Below, piece by piece: positions 10,573 to 19,160 of a stretch of 64,000 nucleotides of DNA. Position 1 is the stretch's first letter. Each line of letters opens with the position of its first letter. The position numbers were made by a program, and so were the translations under genes. A model generated the notes under the pieces. That model worked only from the letters and a program-made list of their open reading frames with translations, was not told the origin of the DNA and did not search any database. The stretch covers positions 1,984,001 through 2,048,000 of the forward strand of contig CBDDJL010000002.1 of assembly GCA_965229715.1 (NCBI GenBank), in the 5' to 3' direction. The stretch is from JAVJST01 sp965229715 (GTDB taxonomy: Bacteria > Pseudomonadota > Alphaproteobacteria > Rhodospirillales > Casp-alpha2).

Positions 10573-11766
10573 TCAGGCGGTTCCGGCGATTGCCGACCGT
10601 CGCTTCAGCCGGAGCCAGAAGCAGGCGATGAAGACCACCACCAGCGGTCCGCCGACGGCCCAGTTGACGGCGTGCCAGCCGATCTCGCTCTGCAGGTAAC
10701 CGGCGAGGAAGCTCGCCGCCGCCGACGTGCCGAAGACGCAGAAATCGTTGAGCGCCTGGACCTTCGACTTTTCCTCCGCCCGGTAGGTCTCGGTCAGCAG
10801 CGTGGTGCCGCCGATGAACATAAAATTCCAGCCGACCCCGATGGCGAACAGGCCGCCCCAGAAGTGCATGACGTCGATACCCATCAGGTTCATGGTCATG
10901 GCGGCGGCGCAGAACAGGCATCCGACGAGAATGATCGCGGTGACGCCGAAGCGGCGGATCAAATGGCCGGTAAAGAAGCTCGGCGCGAACATGGCGAACA
11001 CGTGCCACTGGATAACGAAGGCCGCGTCGTCGAACGAATGGCCGTGCACGTCCATCGCCAGCGGCGTCGCGGTCATGACCAGCACCATCAGGGCGTAGCC
11101 TGTCATCGCCGCCAGGACGGCGACGATCAGCGTTGGCTGGCCGGCGATCTCGGCCAGCGGCCGTCCGGATGCCGCGCCCGCGCGTTTCGCCGGCTTCGGC
11201 ATGCGGAGGCCGAGCAGCACGATCATGTTGGCCACGTTGAGGCCCATGAAGGCGAGATAGGTGCCGGCGTAAAGCGCCTCGGCGAACCAGTCGACGGAAA
11301 TCTTGGCGAGTTCGGGTCCGAGCAGCGCCGCCGCGACGCCGCCCGCCAGAACCCAGGAGATGGCGCGGCTGTGATACGCCTCCTCCGTCGTTTCGACCGC
11401 GGCGAAGCGGTAGTACTGGTAGAACGCCACGTGGGCGCCGACGAACGCGCCGGAAATGCACAGCAACAGGAACGAGTGCGCGACGAGGATCGCGTAAAGG
11501 CCGATGCCGCCGCCCGCGAACGCCAGCAGTTGACCGATCATGAAGCCCGCCTTGCGGCCGATCCGCCCCATCAGCAGCGACGCCGGCACGGTGACGGCCA
11601 TGTTGGCGGTGATCTGGATCGCGAACGGCAGCGTCGCCAGCGCCGGGTCGTCGGCCAGCACCCGACCGGCCAGCGCGGTCGACGTCGTCAGCAGTGCGAC
11701 GCCGGAGAACGACAGCGCCGCGCCGGACGACAGAACCGCAAGGTTGAGCTTGGCGCGGCCGTCCAT
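10573..11766 (-). CDS. MFS transporter
   Basis: A 397-residue membrane protein with about 12 predicted helices and the MFS loop 2-3 motif GRIGRKAGF near residues 65-73. It should use an ion gradient to move a small molecule; the substrate is unknown. The reading frame continues upstream to 11841, but those 25 codons (MLRQAQHEES...) are simply the translation of a palindromic intergenic repeat. The ATG at 11764-11766 has GAGG seven bases upstream and begins the protein at its first helix. The gene lies 111 bp downstream of the decarboxylase gene on the same strand, with the repeat between them; an amino acid/amine exchange role is only a guess. Confidence 0.85.
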   Translation of the reverse strand: MDGRAKLNLAVLSSGAALSFSGVALLTTSTALAGRVLADDPALATLPFAIQITANMAVTVPASLLMGRIGRKAGFMIGQLLAFAGGGIGLYAILVAHSFLLLCISGAFVGAHVAFYQYYRFAAVETTEEAYHSRAISWVLAGGVAAALLGPELAKISVDWFAEALYAGTYLAFMGLNVANMIVLLGLRMPKPAKRAGAASGRPLAEIAGQPTLIVAVLAAMTGYALMVLVMTATPLAMDVHGHSFDDAAFVIQWHVFAMFAPSFFTGHLIRRFGVTAIILVGCLFCAAAMTMNLMGIDVMHFWGGLFAIGVGWNFMFIGGTTLLTETYRAEEKSKVQALNDFCVFGTSAAASFLAGYLQSEIGWHAVNWAVGGPLVVVFIACFWLRLKRRSAIAGTA

Positions 11767-11773
11767 TAGTCCG

Positions 11774-11845
11774 CCTCGCCCTTCGTCAGGCTCAGGACGA
11801 GGGCTCTTCCTGCTCTCCTCATGCTGGGCTTGACGAAGCATGAGG
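11774..11845 (+). repeat. Palindromic intergenic repeat, copy 1
   Basis: A 72-bp unit beginning CCTCGCCCTTCGTC and ending GACGAAGCATGAGG. CTTCGTCAGGCTCAG at the left pairs with a near-copy of CTGAGCCTGACGAAG at the right (one mismatch here), and CTCATGC with GCATGAG is nested inside the right arm. It matches copy 2 (13397-13470) in the same orientation. Units that translate as 'LRQAQHE...PEPDEG' are common between genes in alphaproteobacteria. The edge of this copy supplies the ribosome-binding site of the MFS gene. Confidence 0.8.
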
Positions 11846-11877
11846 GTGCGACGGCGAAGACAAGCGTACGTATCATG

Positions 11878-13338
11878 TCATGCCGCCGTCAGCTCGCTGC
11901 CGAGGCGGCGCACCAGCGCGATCAGGCGATGCATGTCGTCGTCGTCGTTTTCGTGATGCAGAATGCAGGCGCGGAGCGCCGTCCGTCCCCGCACCTTGGT
12001 CGACGGCATGTGCGCCTCGCCGCTCTCGGCGATGGCCTCGGCGATCCGCCCGTTGAGGGCGTCGAGCGCTGCATCCTCACGATCGCCCGATACCGGAACA
12101 TAACGGAAGTTGACGACCGAGAGCGACACCGGCGACAGCAGTTCCATGTCGGCGGCATCTTCGACCAGCTTGCCGAGGGTATCGGCGCAGCGGTTGTTGC
12201 GGGCGACGATATCCGCCATGCCCCGGCGTCCGAGCCGGGCCAGCGTCGCGAAGGTCTTAAGCGCGCGGTCGGCATAGGTCAGTTGCAGCATGTAGTCGTA
12301 GGGCCACGGCGCGCCGTTGTCGGTGGCCTTGGAGAGATAGTCGGGCGTCAGGTTGAACGCGGCGCTATGCACCGATTTGCGCCGCGTGATCATGGCGCCG
12401 CAATCCTGCGGGACATGCATCCACTTGTGCGGATCGACGGTCAGGCTGTCGACCCGCGTCATGCCGTCGTATTGCCCGGCGTATTCGGGGTCGAGCCCGC
12501 CGAGGCCGCCGTAGGCGCCGTCGACGTGGAACCACAATTGCTCGCGCTCGGCGATGTCGGCGATGGCGTGCAGCGGATCGATTGCCCCGACGTTTGTCGT
12601 GCCGGCGGATCCGACGACGGCGAACGGGCGGTGGCCGGCGCTCTTGTCGGCGGCGATCATCTCCTCGAGCGTATCCGTCTGCATACGGAAATCGTCGCCG
12701 GTCGGCACGCTGCGCAGATTTTCCGAGCCGATGCCGAGTTGTTCGACACAGCGTTGTACCGAGCTGTGCACCTGGTCGGAGGCATAGGCGACCATCTTCG
12801 GCCGTCCCGACTGCAAGCCTTCCTTGCGCATGTCCCAGCCATCGTTCATTGCGGCCTGCTGACGCGCGGCGGTCAGCGCATTGAGGTTGGCCGCCGTGCC
12901 GCCGGAAAACAGGATGGCGAACACCTCTGGCCCGTCTCCGAACCCGGTCAGGTCGACGAGCCAGCGCTGCAGGCTGGCGAACAGGAACATGGAGCCGTGA
13001 TCGTAACCGTCGAGGCCGCAATTGATGGTGTGCGCTGCGGCCTCGGCGAGAATCGCCACCGGCGCCGGCGGCGAATTGACCCAGGCATAGGACTGCCGGT
13101 GCGTGGTGCCGAGTCGCCACGGCATCACGTCATGGACGATGAAGTCGATAATGTCTTCCGGCGCCATGCCGGATTCCGGCAATTCGAGGTTGGCCAGCTT
13201 GCGGCGCTGATCGTCCGGCACCGGCTTGTCCGCCGGGCCGCTGTCGACGCCATTCAGAAACGTGTGCAGGCCGTCGATCATACGGTGGCCGAGCGCACGA
13301 AAATTTTCCCGGTCTTCCGTTAGCACCGTGCGGGTCAT
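11878..13338 (-). CDS. Group II PLP-dependent decarboxylase (aromatic-amino-acid decarboxylase-like)
   Basis: A 486-residue fold-type I enzyme. PLP Lys305 lies in VDPHKWMHVP, the ring-stacking His191 in DQVHSS, and Asp273 in FHVDGAYGG binds the pyridine nitrogen, all diagnostic of the group that includes DOPA, tryptophan and glutamate decarboxylases. SGGTAANLNAL (145-155) is the phosphate-binding turn. The substrate cannot be read from sequence; an aromatic amino acid is the first guess. The ATG at 13336-13338 is chosen because GGAG lies nine bases upstream; a TTG at 13356 and an ATG at 13347 are alternatives. A palindromic repeat flanks the gene on each side. Confidence 0.88.
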   Translation of the reverse strand: MTRTVLTEDRENFRALGHRMIDGLHTFLNGVDSGPADKPVPDDQRRKLANLELPESGMAPEDIIDFIVHDVMPWRLGTTHRQSYAWVNSPPAPVAILAEAAAHTINCGLDGYDHGSMFLFASLQRWLVDLTGFGDGPEVFAILFSGGTAANLNALTAARQQAAMNDGWDMRKEGLQSGRPKMVAYASDQVHSSVQRCVEQLGIGSENLRSVPTGDDFRMQTDTLEEMIAADKSAGHRPFAVVGSAGTTNVGAIDPLHAIADIAEREQLWFHVDGAYGGLGGLDPEYAGQYDGMTRVDSLTVDPHKWMHVPQDCGAMITRRKSVHSAAFNLTPDYLSKATDNGAPWPYDYMLQLTYADRALKTFATLARLGRRGMADIVARNNRCADTLGKLVEDAADMELLSPVSLSVVNFRYVPVSGDREDAALDALNGRIAEAIAESGEAHMPSTKVRGRTALRACILHHENDDDDMHRLIALVRRLGSELTAA

Positions 13339-13396
13339 GGCATTCATCTCCAACAAGGGCGCGCTGCAGGCGGTCAGACCGCCGTCCGGCTACGCC

Positions 13397-13470
13397 GCCT
13401 CACCCTTCGTCCGGCTCAGGGTAAGGTGCAATACCCGAAGACCTCATGCTGAGCCTGACGAAGCATGAGG
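13397..13470 (+). repeat. Palindromic intergenic repeat, copy 2
   Basis: A 74-bp unit in the same orientation as copy 1 at 11774-11845. CTTCGTCCGGCTCAG pairs with CTGAGCCTGACGAAG (one mismatch), and CCTCATGC with GCATGAGG. The two copies agree at both ends and differ in the central 25 bp. It lies upstream of the decarboxylase and downstream of ssb. Confidence 0.8.
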
Positions 13471-13601
13471 CATTGCCCTACTCCTCCGTACGCGCTCGGC
13501 GCTCATTGGGGCAAGGATGGCAAATGGGATACCGGATCGGTCCCGCGCTTCGCGTTGCTCAGGGCGGGGCGGTATCCAAGTGTGCGATCGGATCAGCCGG
13601 T

Positions 13602-14087
13602 TTAGAACGGGATCTCGTCGTCGAGGTCGCCGCCGCCGCGCGAACCGCCCCCCGAACCGCCGGGGCTGTCCCAATCGGGCGGCTCGCTGGAGCCGCCGCC
13701 CCCGCCGCCATAGTCGCCGCCACCGCCCCCGCCGCCGCGGGTGTCGAGCATGGTCATGACGCCGTTGAAGCGCGGAATGACGACTTCGGTGGTGTAGCGT
13801 TCGTTGCCGTCGTTGCCGGTCCACTTGCGGGTCTGCAGGGTGCCCTCGAGGTACACCTTTGAGCCTTTCTTGAGATAGCGCTCACAGGTTTCGGCGATGC
13901 GTTCGTCGAAGACGACGACGCGGTGCCACTCGGTCTTCTCGCGGCGTTCGCCAGTCTGGCGGTCCTTCCACTGTTCCGACGTGGCGACCGACATGTTGAC
14001 GAGTTTGTTGCCGTTCTGGGTCGTCCGCGCTTCCGGATCGCGGCCCAGATTGCCGACGAGAATGACCTTGTTGACGCTGCCTGCCAT
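13602..14087 (-). CDS. ssb: Single-stranded DNA-binding protein
   Basis: A 161-residue SSB. The OB fold covers about residues 1-108 (VNKVILVGNLGRDPEARTT at 5-23; TEWHRVVVF at 53-61). It is followed by a glycine-rich disordered linker and the acidic tip DLDDEIPF that recruits replication and repair proteins. Length and layout are standard. The gene is divergent from the PAS-protein/uvrA side, as in many alphaproteobacteria. The usual ssb-gyrA neighbourhood is here split by about 5 kb of other genes. Confidence 0.97.
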   Translation of the reverse strand: MAGSVNKVILVGNLGRDPEARTTQNGNKLVNMSVATSEQWKDRQTGERREKTEWHRVVVFDERIAETCERYLKKGSKVYLEGTLQTRKWTGNDGNERYTTEVVIPRFNGVMTMLDTRGGGGGGGDYGGGGGGSSEPPDWDSPGGSGGGSRGGGDLDDEIPF

Positions 14088-14310
14088 GATGGGATTCCTC
14101 TCGAAATGGGAGCCGCGATCCTAGGCCATCGTTCGGGGCCGTTCCAGTACCGAAAACAACGATTTTTCCACCGCATCGGACCGCTGTCGGCGGCACGGAC
14201 GACACGGAATGCCCCGCGGTCAGGCGCGGTTTCGCTGCGGGCGCATGTAGTCTGCCGAACAGGGTAATTTTCCGCTAAACTGTCTCTCGGTTGGCCTGGG
14301 GGGCGAAACC

Positions 14311-14805
14311 ATGAACGAAGAATGGCGAAAATTCGACCTGCGGACCTATCCGCTCGATCCGCTTCCGGATCTTCCGGCATTCGCAACGCTGATGGACATC
14401 TGGAACGACAAGCGTGACGGCGCCCGGCTGCCGGCATGGCCCGATTTCGACTTCGATACCGTGTTGCCATGGGTCGGCCGTCTGGCGATTTCGGAATTCG
14501 ACGGCAAGGACGAGTTTCACTTCGTCCTGTTCGGCGGCGCTTTCGTCAACCTGTTCGGCCGGGAGTTAACGGGCAAGCCGCTGTTTGCCAGTCTTCACCC
14601 CGACCAGGAGCCCCATAGCCGCCAGCATTTCATGGCGATGCTGAAAGGCCCGTTGATCGGTCACGGGCAAGGCAGCGTGCCGGCTGTCGGCCGCGACCAC
14701 AAGGCGTTCAACGTGATCGACCTGCCCCTCTCGGAACACGGTGGCGATGTCACCCATTTCCTGCACGGCGTCGTCGTCTCCGAGGTGCCGGCAACCGAAT
14801 CCTGA
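14311..14805 (+). CDS. PAS-domain protein (PAS_5-like)
   Basis: A 164-residue soluble protein resembling the PF07310 (PAS_5) group common in Rhodospirillales. It opens with LPAFATLMDIWNDKRDG (21-37), then LPAWPDFDFDTVLPWVGRL, and a core with FHFVLFGGAFVNLFGRELTG that is typical of the fold's beta-sheet. No output domain is attached, so it may sense or modulate through protein contact. A G-rich ribosome-binding site (GGGGGG) lies upstream. It ends 134 bp before uvrA; cotranscription is possible but uvrA probably has its own promoter. Confidence 0.65.
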   Translation: MNEEWRKFDLRTYPLDPLPDLPAFATLMDIWNDKRDGARLPAWPDFDFDTVLPWVGRLAISEFDGKDEFHFVLFGGAFVNLFGRELTGKPLFASLHPDQEPHSRQHFMAMLKGPLIGHGQGSVPAVGRDHKAFNVIDLPLSEHGGDVTHFLHGVVVSEVPATES

Positions 14806-14939
14806 CGCAAGGACGTCGCGGCGGCCGGGAATCGCTTTATCCACGATTCGTGCGTCGATCCGGACTCCCGTTCGCGCCATCGACCCCCTATATTGGTGGG
14901 TTCAGACGCTTAGCGAAAACCGGGAAAGTAACCCCAGAC

Positions 14940-17810
14940 ATGCAATCCATCTCCGTGCGCGGTGCGCGCGAACACAATTTGCAGAACGTCGACGCCGAGC
15001 TGCCGCGCGACAAGCTGGTCGTGGTGACCGGGCTTTCGGGGTCGGGCAAGTCGTCGCTCGCGTTCGACACCATCTATGCCGAGGGTCAGCGGCGCTACGT
15101 CGAGAGCCTGTCGGCCTACGCGCGCCAGTTTCTGGAGTTGATGCAGAAACCGGACGTCGACGCCATCGAGGGCCTCAGTCCGGCGATCTCCATCGAGCAG
15201 AAGACGACGAGCCGCAACCCGCGCTCGACCGTCGGCACGGTGACGGAAGTCTACGACTACATGCGGCTGCTGTTCGCCCGCGTCGGGGTGCCGCATTCGC
15301 CGGCCACGGGCCTGCCCATCGAAAGCCAGACCGTGAGCCAGATGGTCGACCGCATCATGGCCATGGCGGACGGCACCCGGCTCTATCTGATGTCGCCGAT
15401 GATCCGCGGCCGCAAGGGCGAGTACCGCAAGGAAATCGCCGAACTGGCGCGGCGCGGCTTCCAGCGCGTGCGCATCGACGGCGAGGTCTGCGAGATCGAC
15501 GACGCCCCTGCTCTCGACAAGAAGTACAAGCACGACATCGATGTTGTCGTCGACCGCATCGTCGTGAAGGACGGTATCGAAAGCCGCCTCGCCGACAGCC
15601 TCGAGACCGCGCTGCACATCTCCGACGGCCTCGTCTACGCCGAGGATGCGGATTCGGATGACATGAGCGGCGACGGCCGCACCGTGTTCTCGGCCAAGTT
15701 CGCCTGCCCGGTTTCCGGCTTCACCATCGACGAGATCGAGCCGCGCCTGTTCTCGTTCAACAACCCGTTCGGCGCGTGCCCGGCGTGCGACGGGCTCGGC
15801 ACCGAAATGTATTTCGACGCCGCCCTCGTGGTGCCGGACGAACGCCTGAGCCTGAAGGACGGGGCCATTGCGCCCTGGGCCGGGTCGAGCTCGACCTACT
15901 ACGACCAGACGTTGGCGGCGCTGGCCGAGCATTTCGGGTTCTCGCTGACGGCGCCGTTTTCCAAGCTCGCCAGGAAGGCCAAGGAGGTCATTCTCTACGG
16001 TTCCGGCGACGAAGATGTCGTGATGAAGTACCGCGACGGCTCGCGCAGCTACGAGGTCGTGAAACCGTTCGAGGGCGTGATTCCGAACATGGAGCGGCGC
16101 TGGCGCGAAACCGACTCGTCGTGGGTCCGCGACGAACTCGGCAAGTATCAGACCGTGACCACCTGCGAGGTGTGTTCGGGCAATCGCCTGAAGCCCGAGG
16201 CTTTGGCGGTGAAAATCGCCGGCCTGCATATTTCCGAAGTGACCGAAATGTCGATCGACGGCGCGCACGACTGGTTCAGCGCGCTCGACGGCAAGCTGAC
16301 CGAAAAGCAGTCGGAGATCGCCCGGCGCATCCTGCGCGAGATCAACGAACGGCTCGGCTTCCTGGTCAACGTCGGGCTGGAGTACCTGACCCTGTCGCGC
16401 AATTCCGGCACGCTCTCGGGCGGCGAAAGCCAGCGCATCCGGCTTGCGTCCCAGATCGGCTCGGGCCTGACCGGCGTGCTCTACGTCTTGGACGAGCCCT
16501 CCATCGGCCTGCACCAGCGCGACAACGCGCGCCTCCTCGAAACCCTCAAGCGGCTCCGCGATCTCGGCAATACCGTGATCGTCGTCGAGCACGACGAGGA
16601 TGCGATCCGCCAGGCCGACTATCTGGTCGACATGGGCCCCGGCGCCGGCCGCCACGGCGGCCACATCGTCGCGCGCGGCACGCCGGACGAGGTCATGCAG
16701 GCGTCGGAAAGCCTGACCGGCCAGTACCTGACCGGCTTTCGCCAGATCGCCGTGCCGGCGGAACGCCGCAAGGCGAACCCGAAGCGCTCGCTGGTGCTCG
16801 AGGGCGCGCGCGCCAATAACCTCGAGAACGTCAGCGTGGCGTTCCCGCTCGGCACCCTGACCTGCGTCACCGGGGTTTCCGGCGGCGGCAAGTCGTCGCT
16901 GGTCATCGAGACGCTCTACAAGGCGCTGGCGCGGCGCATTTCGGGTGCGCGCGAATTGCCCGGCGATCACGACGACATCAAGAACGTCGACCTGATCGAC
17001 AAGGTGGTCGACATCGACCAGTCGCCGATCGGACGCACGCCGCGCTCCAATCCGGCGACCTATACCGGCGCCTTCACGCCGATCCGCGACTGGTTCACCA
17101 ACCTGCCGGAGGCCCGCGCCCGCGGCTATAAACCCGGGCGGTTCTCGTTCAACGTCAAGGGTGGGCGCTGCGAGGCCTGTCAGGGCGACGGCGTCATCAA
17201 GATCGAGATGCACTTCCTGCCCGACGTCTATGTTCAGTGCGACGTCTGCAAGGGCCAGCGCTACAATCGCGAGACGCTCGAGATCCAGTTCCGCGGCAAG
17301 TCCATCGCCGACGTGCTCGACATGACCGTCGACGAGGCCGCCGACTTCTTCAAGGCGGTGCCGACGATCCGCGACAAGATGCTGACCCTGCAGCGGGTCG
17401 GACTCGGCTATATCCACCTCGGCCAGCAGGCGACGACGCTATCCGGCGGCGAGGCGCAGCGCGTCAAGCTGGCCAAGGAACTGTCGCGCCGCGCGACGGG
17501 CAAGACCTTCTACATTCTCGACGAGCCGACGACCGGCCTGCACTTCGAGGACGTGAGGAAGCTTTTGGAGGTGCTCCAGGCGCTGGTCGATCAGGGCAAC
17601 ACGGTGACCGTCATCGAGCACAACCTCGAGGTTATCAAGGTCGCCGACTGGATCATCGATCTCGGCCCCGAGGGCGGTTCCAAGGGCGGCCGGATCGTCG
17701 CCGAAGGCACGCCCGAGGACGTCGCCGAGGTCGCCGGGAGCCACACCGGCCGGTTCCTCGCCCCTTACCTCAAGACGGCTGCGAAAAAGAAGCGGAAGAA
17801 AAGCGCTTAG
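14940..17810 (+). CDS. uvrA: Excinuclease ABC subunit A
   Basis: A 956-residue ATPase that recognises DNA damage and loads UvrB in nucleotide excision repair. Two ABC modules are complete: Walker A GLSGSGKSS (about 31-39) and GVSGGGKSS (about 643-651), signature LSGGESQR (about 488) and LSGGEAQR (about 833). Zinc-binding Cys pairs are present in CPACDGLG, CEVCSGNR and CEACQGDG...CDVCKGQ. The frame is open from 14850, but the ATG at 14940 (MQSISVRGAREHN) matches the family start. It is divergent from ssb. I found no clean alphaproteobacterial LexA box in the intergenic space. Confidence 0.97.
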   Translation: MQSISVRGAREHNLQNVDAELPRDKLVVVTGLSGSGKSSLAFDTIYAEGQRRYVESLSAYARQFLELMQKPDVDAIEGLSPAISIEQKTTSRNPRSTVGTVTEVYDYMRLLFARVGVPHSPATGLPIESQTVSQMVDRIMAMADGTRLYLMSPMIRGRKGEYRKEIAELARRGFQRVRIDGEVCEIDDAPALDKKYKHDIDVVVDRIVVKDGIESRLADSLETALHISDGLVYAEDADSDDMSGDGRTVFSAKFACPVSGFTIDEIEPRLFSFNNPFGACPACDGLGTEMYFDAALVVPDERLSLKDGAIAPWAGSSSTYYDQTLAALAEHFGFSLTAPFSKLARKAKEVILYGSGDEDVVMKYRDGSRSYEVVKPFEGVIPNMERRWRETDSSWVRDELGKYQTVTTCEVCSGNRLKPEALAVKIAGLHISEVTEMSIDGAHDWFSALDGKLTEKQSEIARRILREINERLGFLVNVGLEYLTLSRNSGTLSGGESQRIRLASQIGSGLTGVLYVLDEPSIGLHQRDNARLLETLKRLRDLGNTVIVVEHDEDAIRQADYLVDMGPGAGRHGGHIVARGTPDEVMQASESLTGQYLTGFRQIAVPAERRKANPKRSLVLEGARANNLENVSVAFPLGTLTCVTGVSGGGKSSLVIETLYKALARRISGARELPGDHDDIKNVDLIDKVVDIDQSPIGRTPRSNPATYTGAFTPIRDWFTNLPEARARGYKPGRFSFNVKGGRCEACQGDGVIKIEMHFLPDVYVQCDVCKGQRYNRETLEIQFRGKSIADVLDMTVDEAADFFKAVPTIRDKMLTLQRVGLGYIHLGQQATTLSGGEAQRVKLAKELSRRATGKTFYILDEPTTGLHFEDVRKLLEVLQALVDQGNTVTVIEHNLEVIKVADWIIDLGPEGGSKGGRIVAEGTPEDVAEVAGSHTGRFLAPYLKTAAKKKRKKSA

Positions 17811-17841
17811 TGCGGGACGGACGTCAGGAGCAGACATCGTC

Positions 17842-18375
17842 ATGGCGGATTCGCCAACGGAGTTTCGACAAAGGCTGAATGCGGATGCCGCGCTGGCGGT
17901 GCTTCGCGAGGCGCAGGATACGGTCCGCAGCTACGATACCAAGGCGCAGATTTGCGGTATCGGATTCATTTTCGCACTCGGAATCGTTCAACGCAGCGGC
18001 GACCATGTGCCGGTTCCGGTCGAGTACGCGATGCTGTACGTCATCGCCGGATGGCTGGTCATTGTCGTGCCGATCCTGATGTTCGCCATGGTGCTGTATC
18101 CGTCGCGTGTCGACCGCATCGCGTCGCGGAACCGGCCGGAAGGTGTTATCGGCGCGATGTATTTCGAAAGGCGTCAGTTCGACGGCGTCGATGCCTATAC
18201 GGATGCCGCCCTGCACGCCGACTGGGCCCGGGAGGTCGCCTTCGAGATCATCAAGGTGTCGGAGATCCGCGACCTCAAGCGGACCCGTTTTCTGCGGGCG
18301 CTGTATTGGGCCGCCGGTTCGTTCGTCATCCTGTTCCTGTCGCAGATGATGCGCGCCAGCGGCATGCTACAGTGA
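17842..18375 (+). CDS. PycTM-like three-helix membrane protein
   Basis: A 177-residue protein with predicted membrane helices at about 36-50, 64-87 and 152-169. Around the first helix it has the pattern LREAQDTVRSYDTKAQI, and before the last it has EIIKVSEIRDLKRTRFLRAL. That D-x-KA...membrane...I--K...LR--- layout is what I associate with the PycTM/DUF5706 effector family (PF18967) of Pycsar anti-phage systems, whose members damage the inner membrane on binding a cyclic nucleotide. The assignment is by eye and moderate. The stop overlaps the start of the next gene by 4 bp, so the two are translationally coupled. It follows uvrA by 31 bp. Confidence 0.5.
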   Translation: MADSPTEFRQRLNADAALAVLREAQDTVRSYDTKAQICGIGFIFALGIVQRSGDHVPVPVEYAMLYVIAGWLVIVVPILMFAMVLYPSRVDRIASRNRPEGVIGAMYFERRQFDGVDAYTDAALHADWAREVAFEIIKVSEIRDLKRTRFLRALYWAAGSFVILFLSQMMRASGMLQ

Positions 18376-18965
18376 TCGTGGATTGCCGGAACCGTTTCAC
18401 CGCCGCCGTCCTCGCCAATCCCGTCAACCGCGCGATCCTCGACCGCCTGCCCGGGCTCGGGCTGCCGGACGCATGGCTGGTGTCCGGGGCGCTGTTCCAG
18501 TCGGTCTGGAACCGACTGACCGGGCAACCGGCCGGTTACGGCATCAAGGACTACGATATCTTTTATTTCGACGGTGCGGATCTTTCGTGGGACGCGGAAG
18601 ACGCCGTTATCAAACGGTGCGCCGACGCCTTTGACGATCTTGCGTCGGATTTCGACGCCGAGATCGAGGTCCGCAATCAGGCGCGGGTGCATCTCTGGTA
18701 CGAGGACCGCTTCGGCAAGCCCTATGCGCCGTTGACGTCGTCGCGTCGCGGGATCGACGAATTCCTCGAGCTGACCAGCATGGTCGGTATGCGGCCGCGT
18801 GACGCCGGAGACGGTTACGAGATCTACGCGCCGCAGGGCCTTGGCCGCGTTTTCGACATGATCATAACGCCAAACGCCGACGCACCGCATTTCTCGCCGG
18901 CGCGCTATCGCCAGAAGACCGGTCGATGGAAAGCCTGCTGGCCGGAACTGACGGATAAGCCTTAG
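18372..18965 (+). CDS. Nucleotidyltransferase-fold protein (PF06042/NTP_transf_6-like)
   Basis: A 197-residue protein with polymerase-beta-type nucleotidyltransferase features: LVSGALFQSVWN (36-47) and GIKDYDIFYFD (57-67), where Asp60 and Asp62 are the expected metal ligands, and EIEVRNQARVHLWY (97-110), where Glu99 is a candidate third carboxylate. The C-terminal WKACWPEL is also typical of the family. The reaction is unknown. It starts at a GTG that overlaps the stop of the PycTM-like gene (GTGA), implying coupled translation. The stop codon TAG at 18963-18965 is formed by the first three bases of a MITE, so the original C terminus may have differed by a few residues. Confidence 0.72.
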   Translation: MIVDCRNRFTAAVLANPVNRAILDRLPGLGLPDAWLVSGALFQSVWNRLTGQPAGYGIKDYDIFYFDGADLSWDAEDAVIKRCADAFDDLASDFDAEIEVRNQARVHLWYEDRFGKPYAPLTSSRRGIDEFLELTSMVGMRPRDAGDGYEIYAPQGLGRVFDMIITPNADAPHFSPARYRQKTGRWKACWPELTDKP

Positions 18966-19144
18966 GGCATGAACTCATAAATGGCGTTGGCTGAGACGCG
19001 CCCCTGTAAAGGGGTCGATAGAGAGGCTGTTTCGGGACGTCAAACGGCCTCACCGGGGCGCCGGGCCCCGCTTTCGACCCCTTTCCTGCCGAAACAACCG
19101 CTCAATCGATCACAGGTCATCGTCATTTATGAGTTCATGCCCTA
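18963..19144. mobile_element. MITE with 21-bp perfect terminal inverted repeats
   Basis: TAGGGCATGAACTCATAAATG at 18963-18983 (its first 20 bases and last G) is repeated exactly as the reverse complement at 19124-19144. Further inside, AAAGGGGTCGA pairs with TCGACCCCTTT, and GAGAGGCTGTTTCGG with a near-match CCGAAACAACCGCTC. The unit is 182 bp, has no coding capacity, and is bounded by TA, consistent with a TA target duplication of an IS630/Tc1-like or IS5-like transposase acting in trans. No related transposase is in the window. It sits between the nucleotidyltransferase-like and DUF2652 genes. Confidence 0.88.
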
Positions 19145-19160
19145 GGATCCGGACCCTAGG

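Noticed and set aside
14131..14144. GTTC-N6-GTTC upstream of ssb as an SOS (LexA) box
   Set aside because: The alphaproteobacterial LexA site is GTTC-N7-GTTC (period 11); spacing here is one base short and no second site is near uvrA.
14910..17417. Long minus-strand open frame opposite uvrA (835 codons)
   Set aside because: Antisense frames stay open by chance in GC-rich coding DNA; composition is unnatural and there is no family match. The same applies to long frames opposite the DddP-like, gyrA, pentapeptide, phaC, hom and recJ genes.
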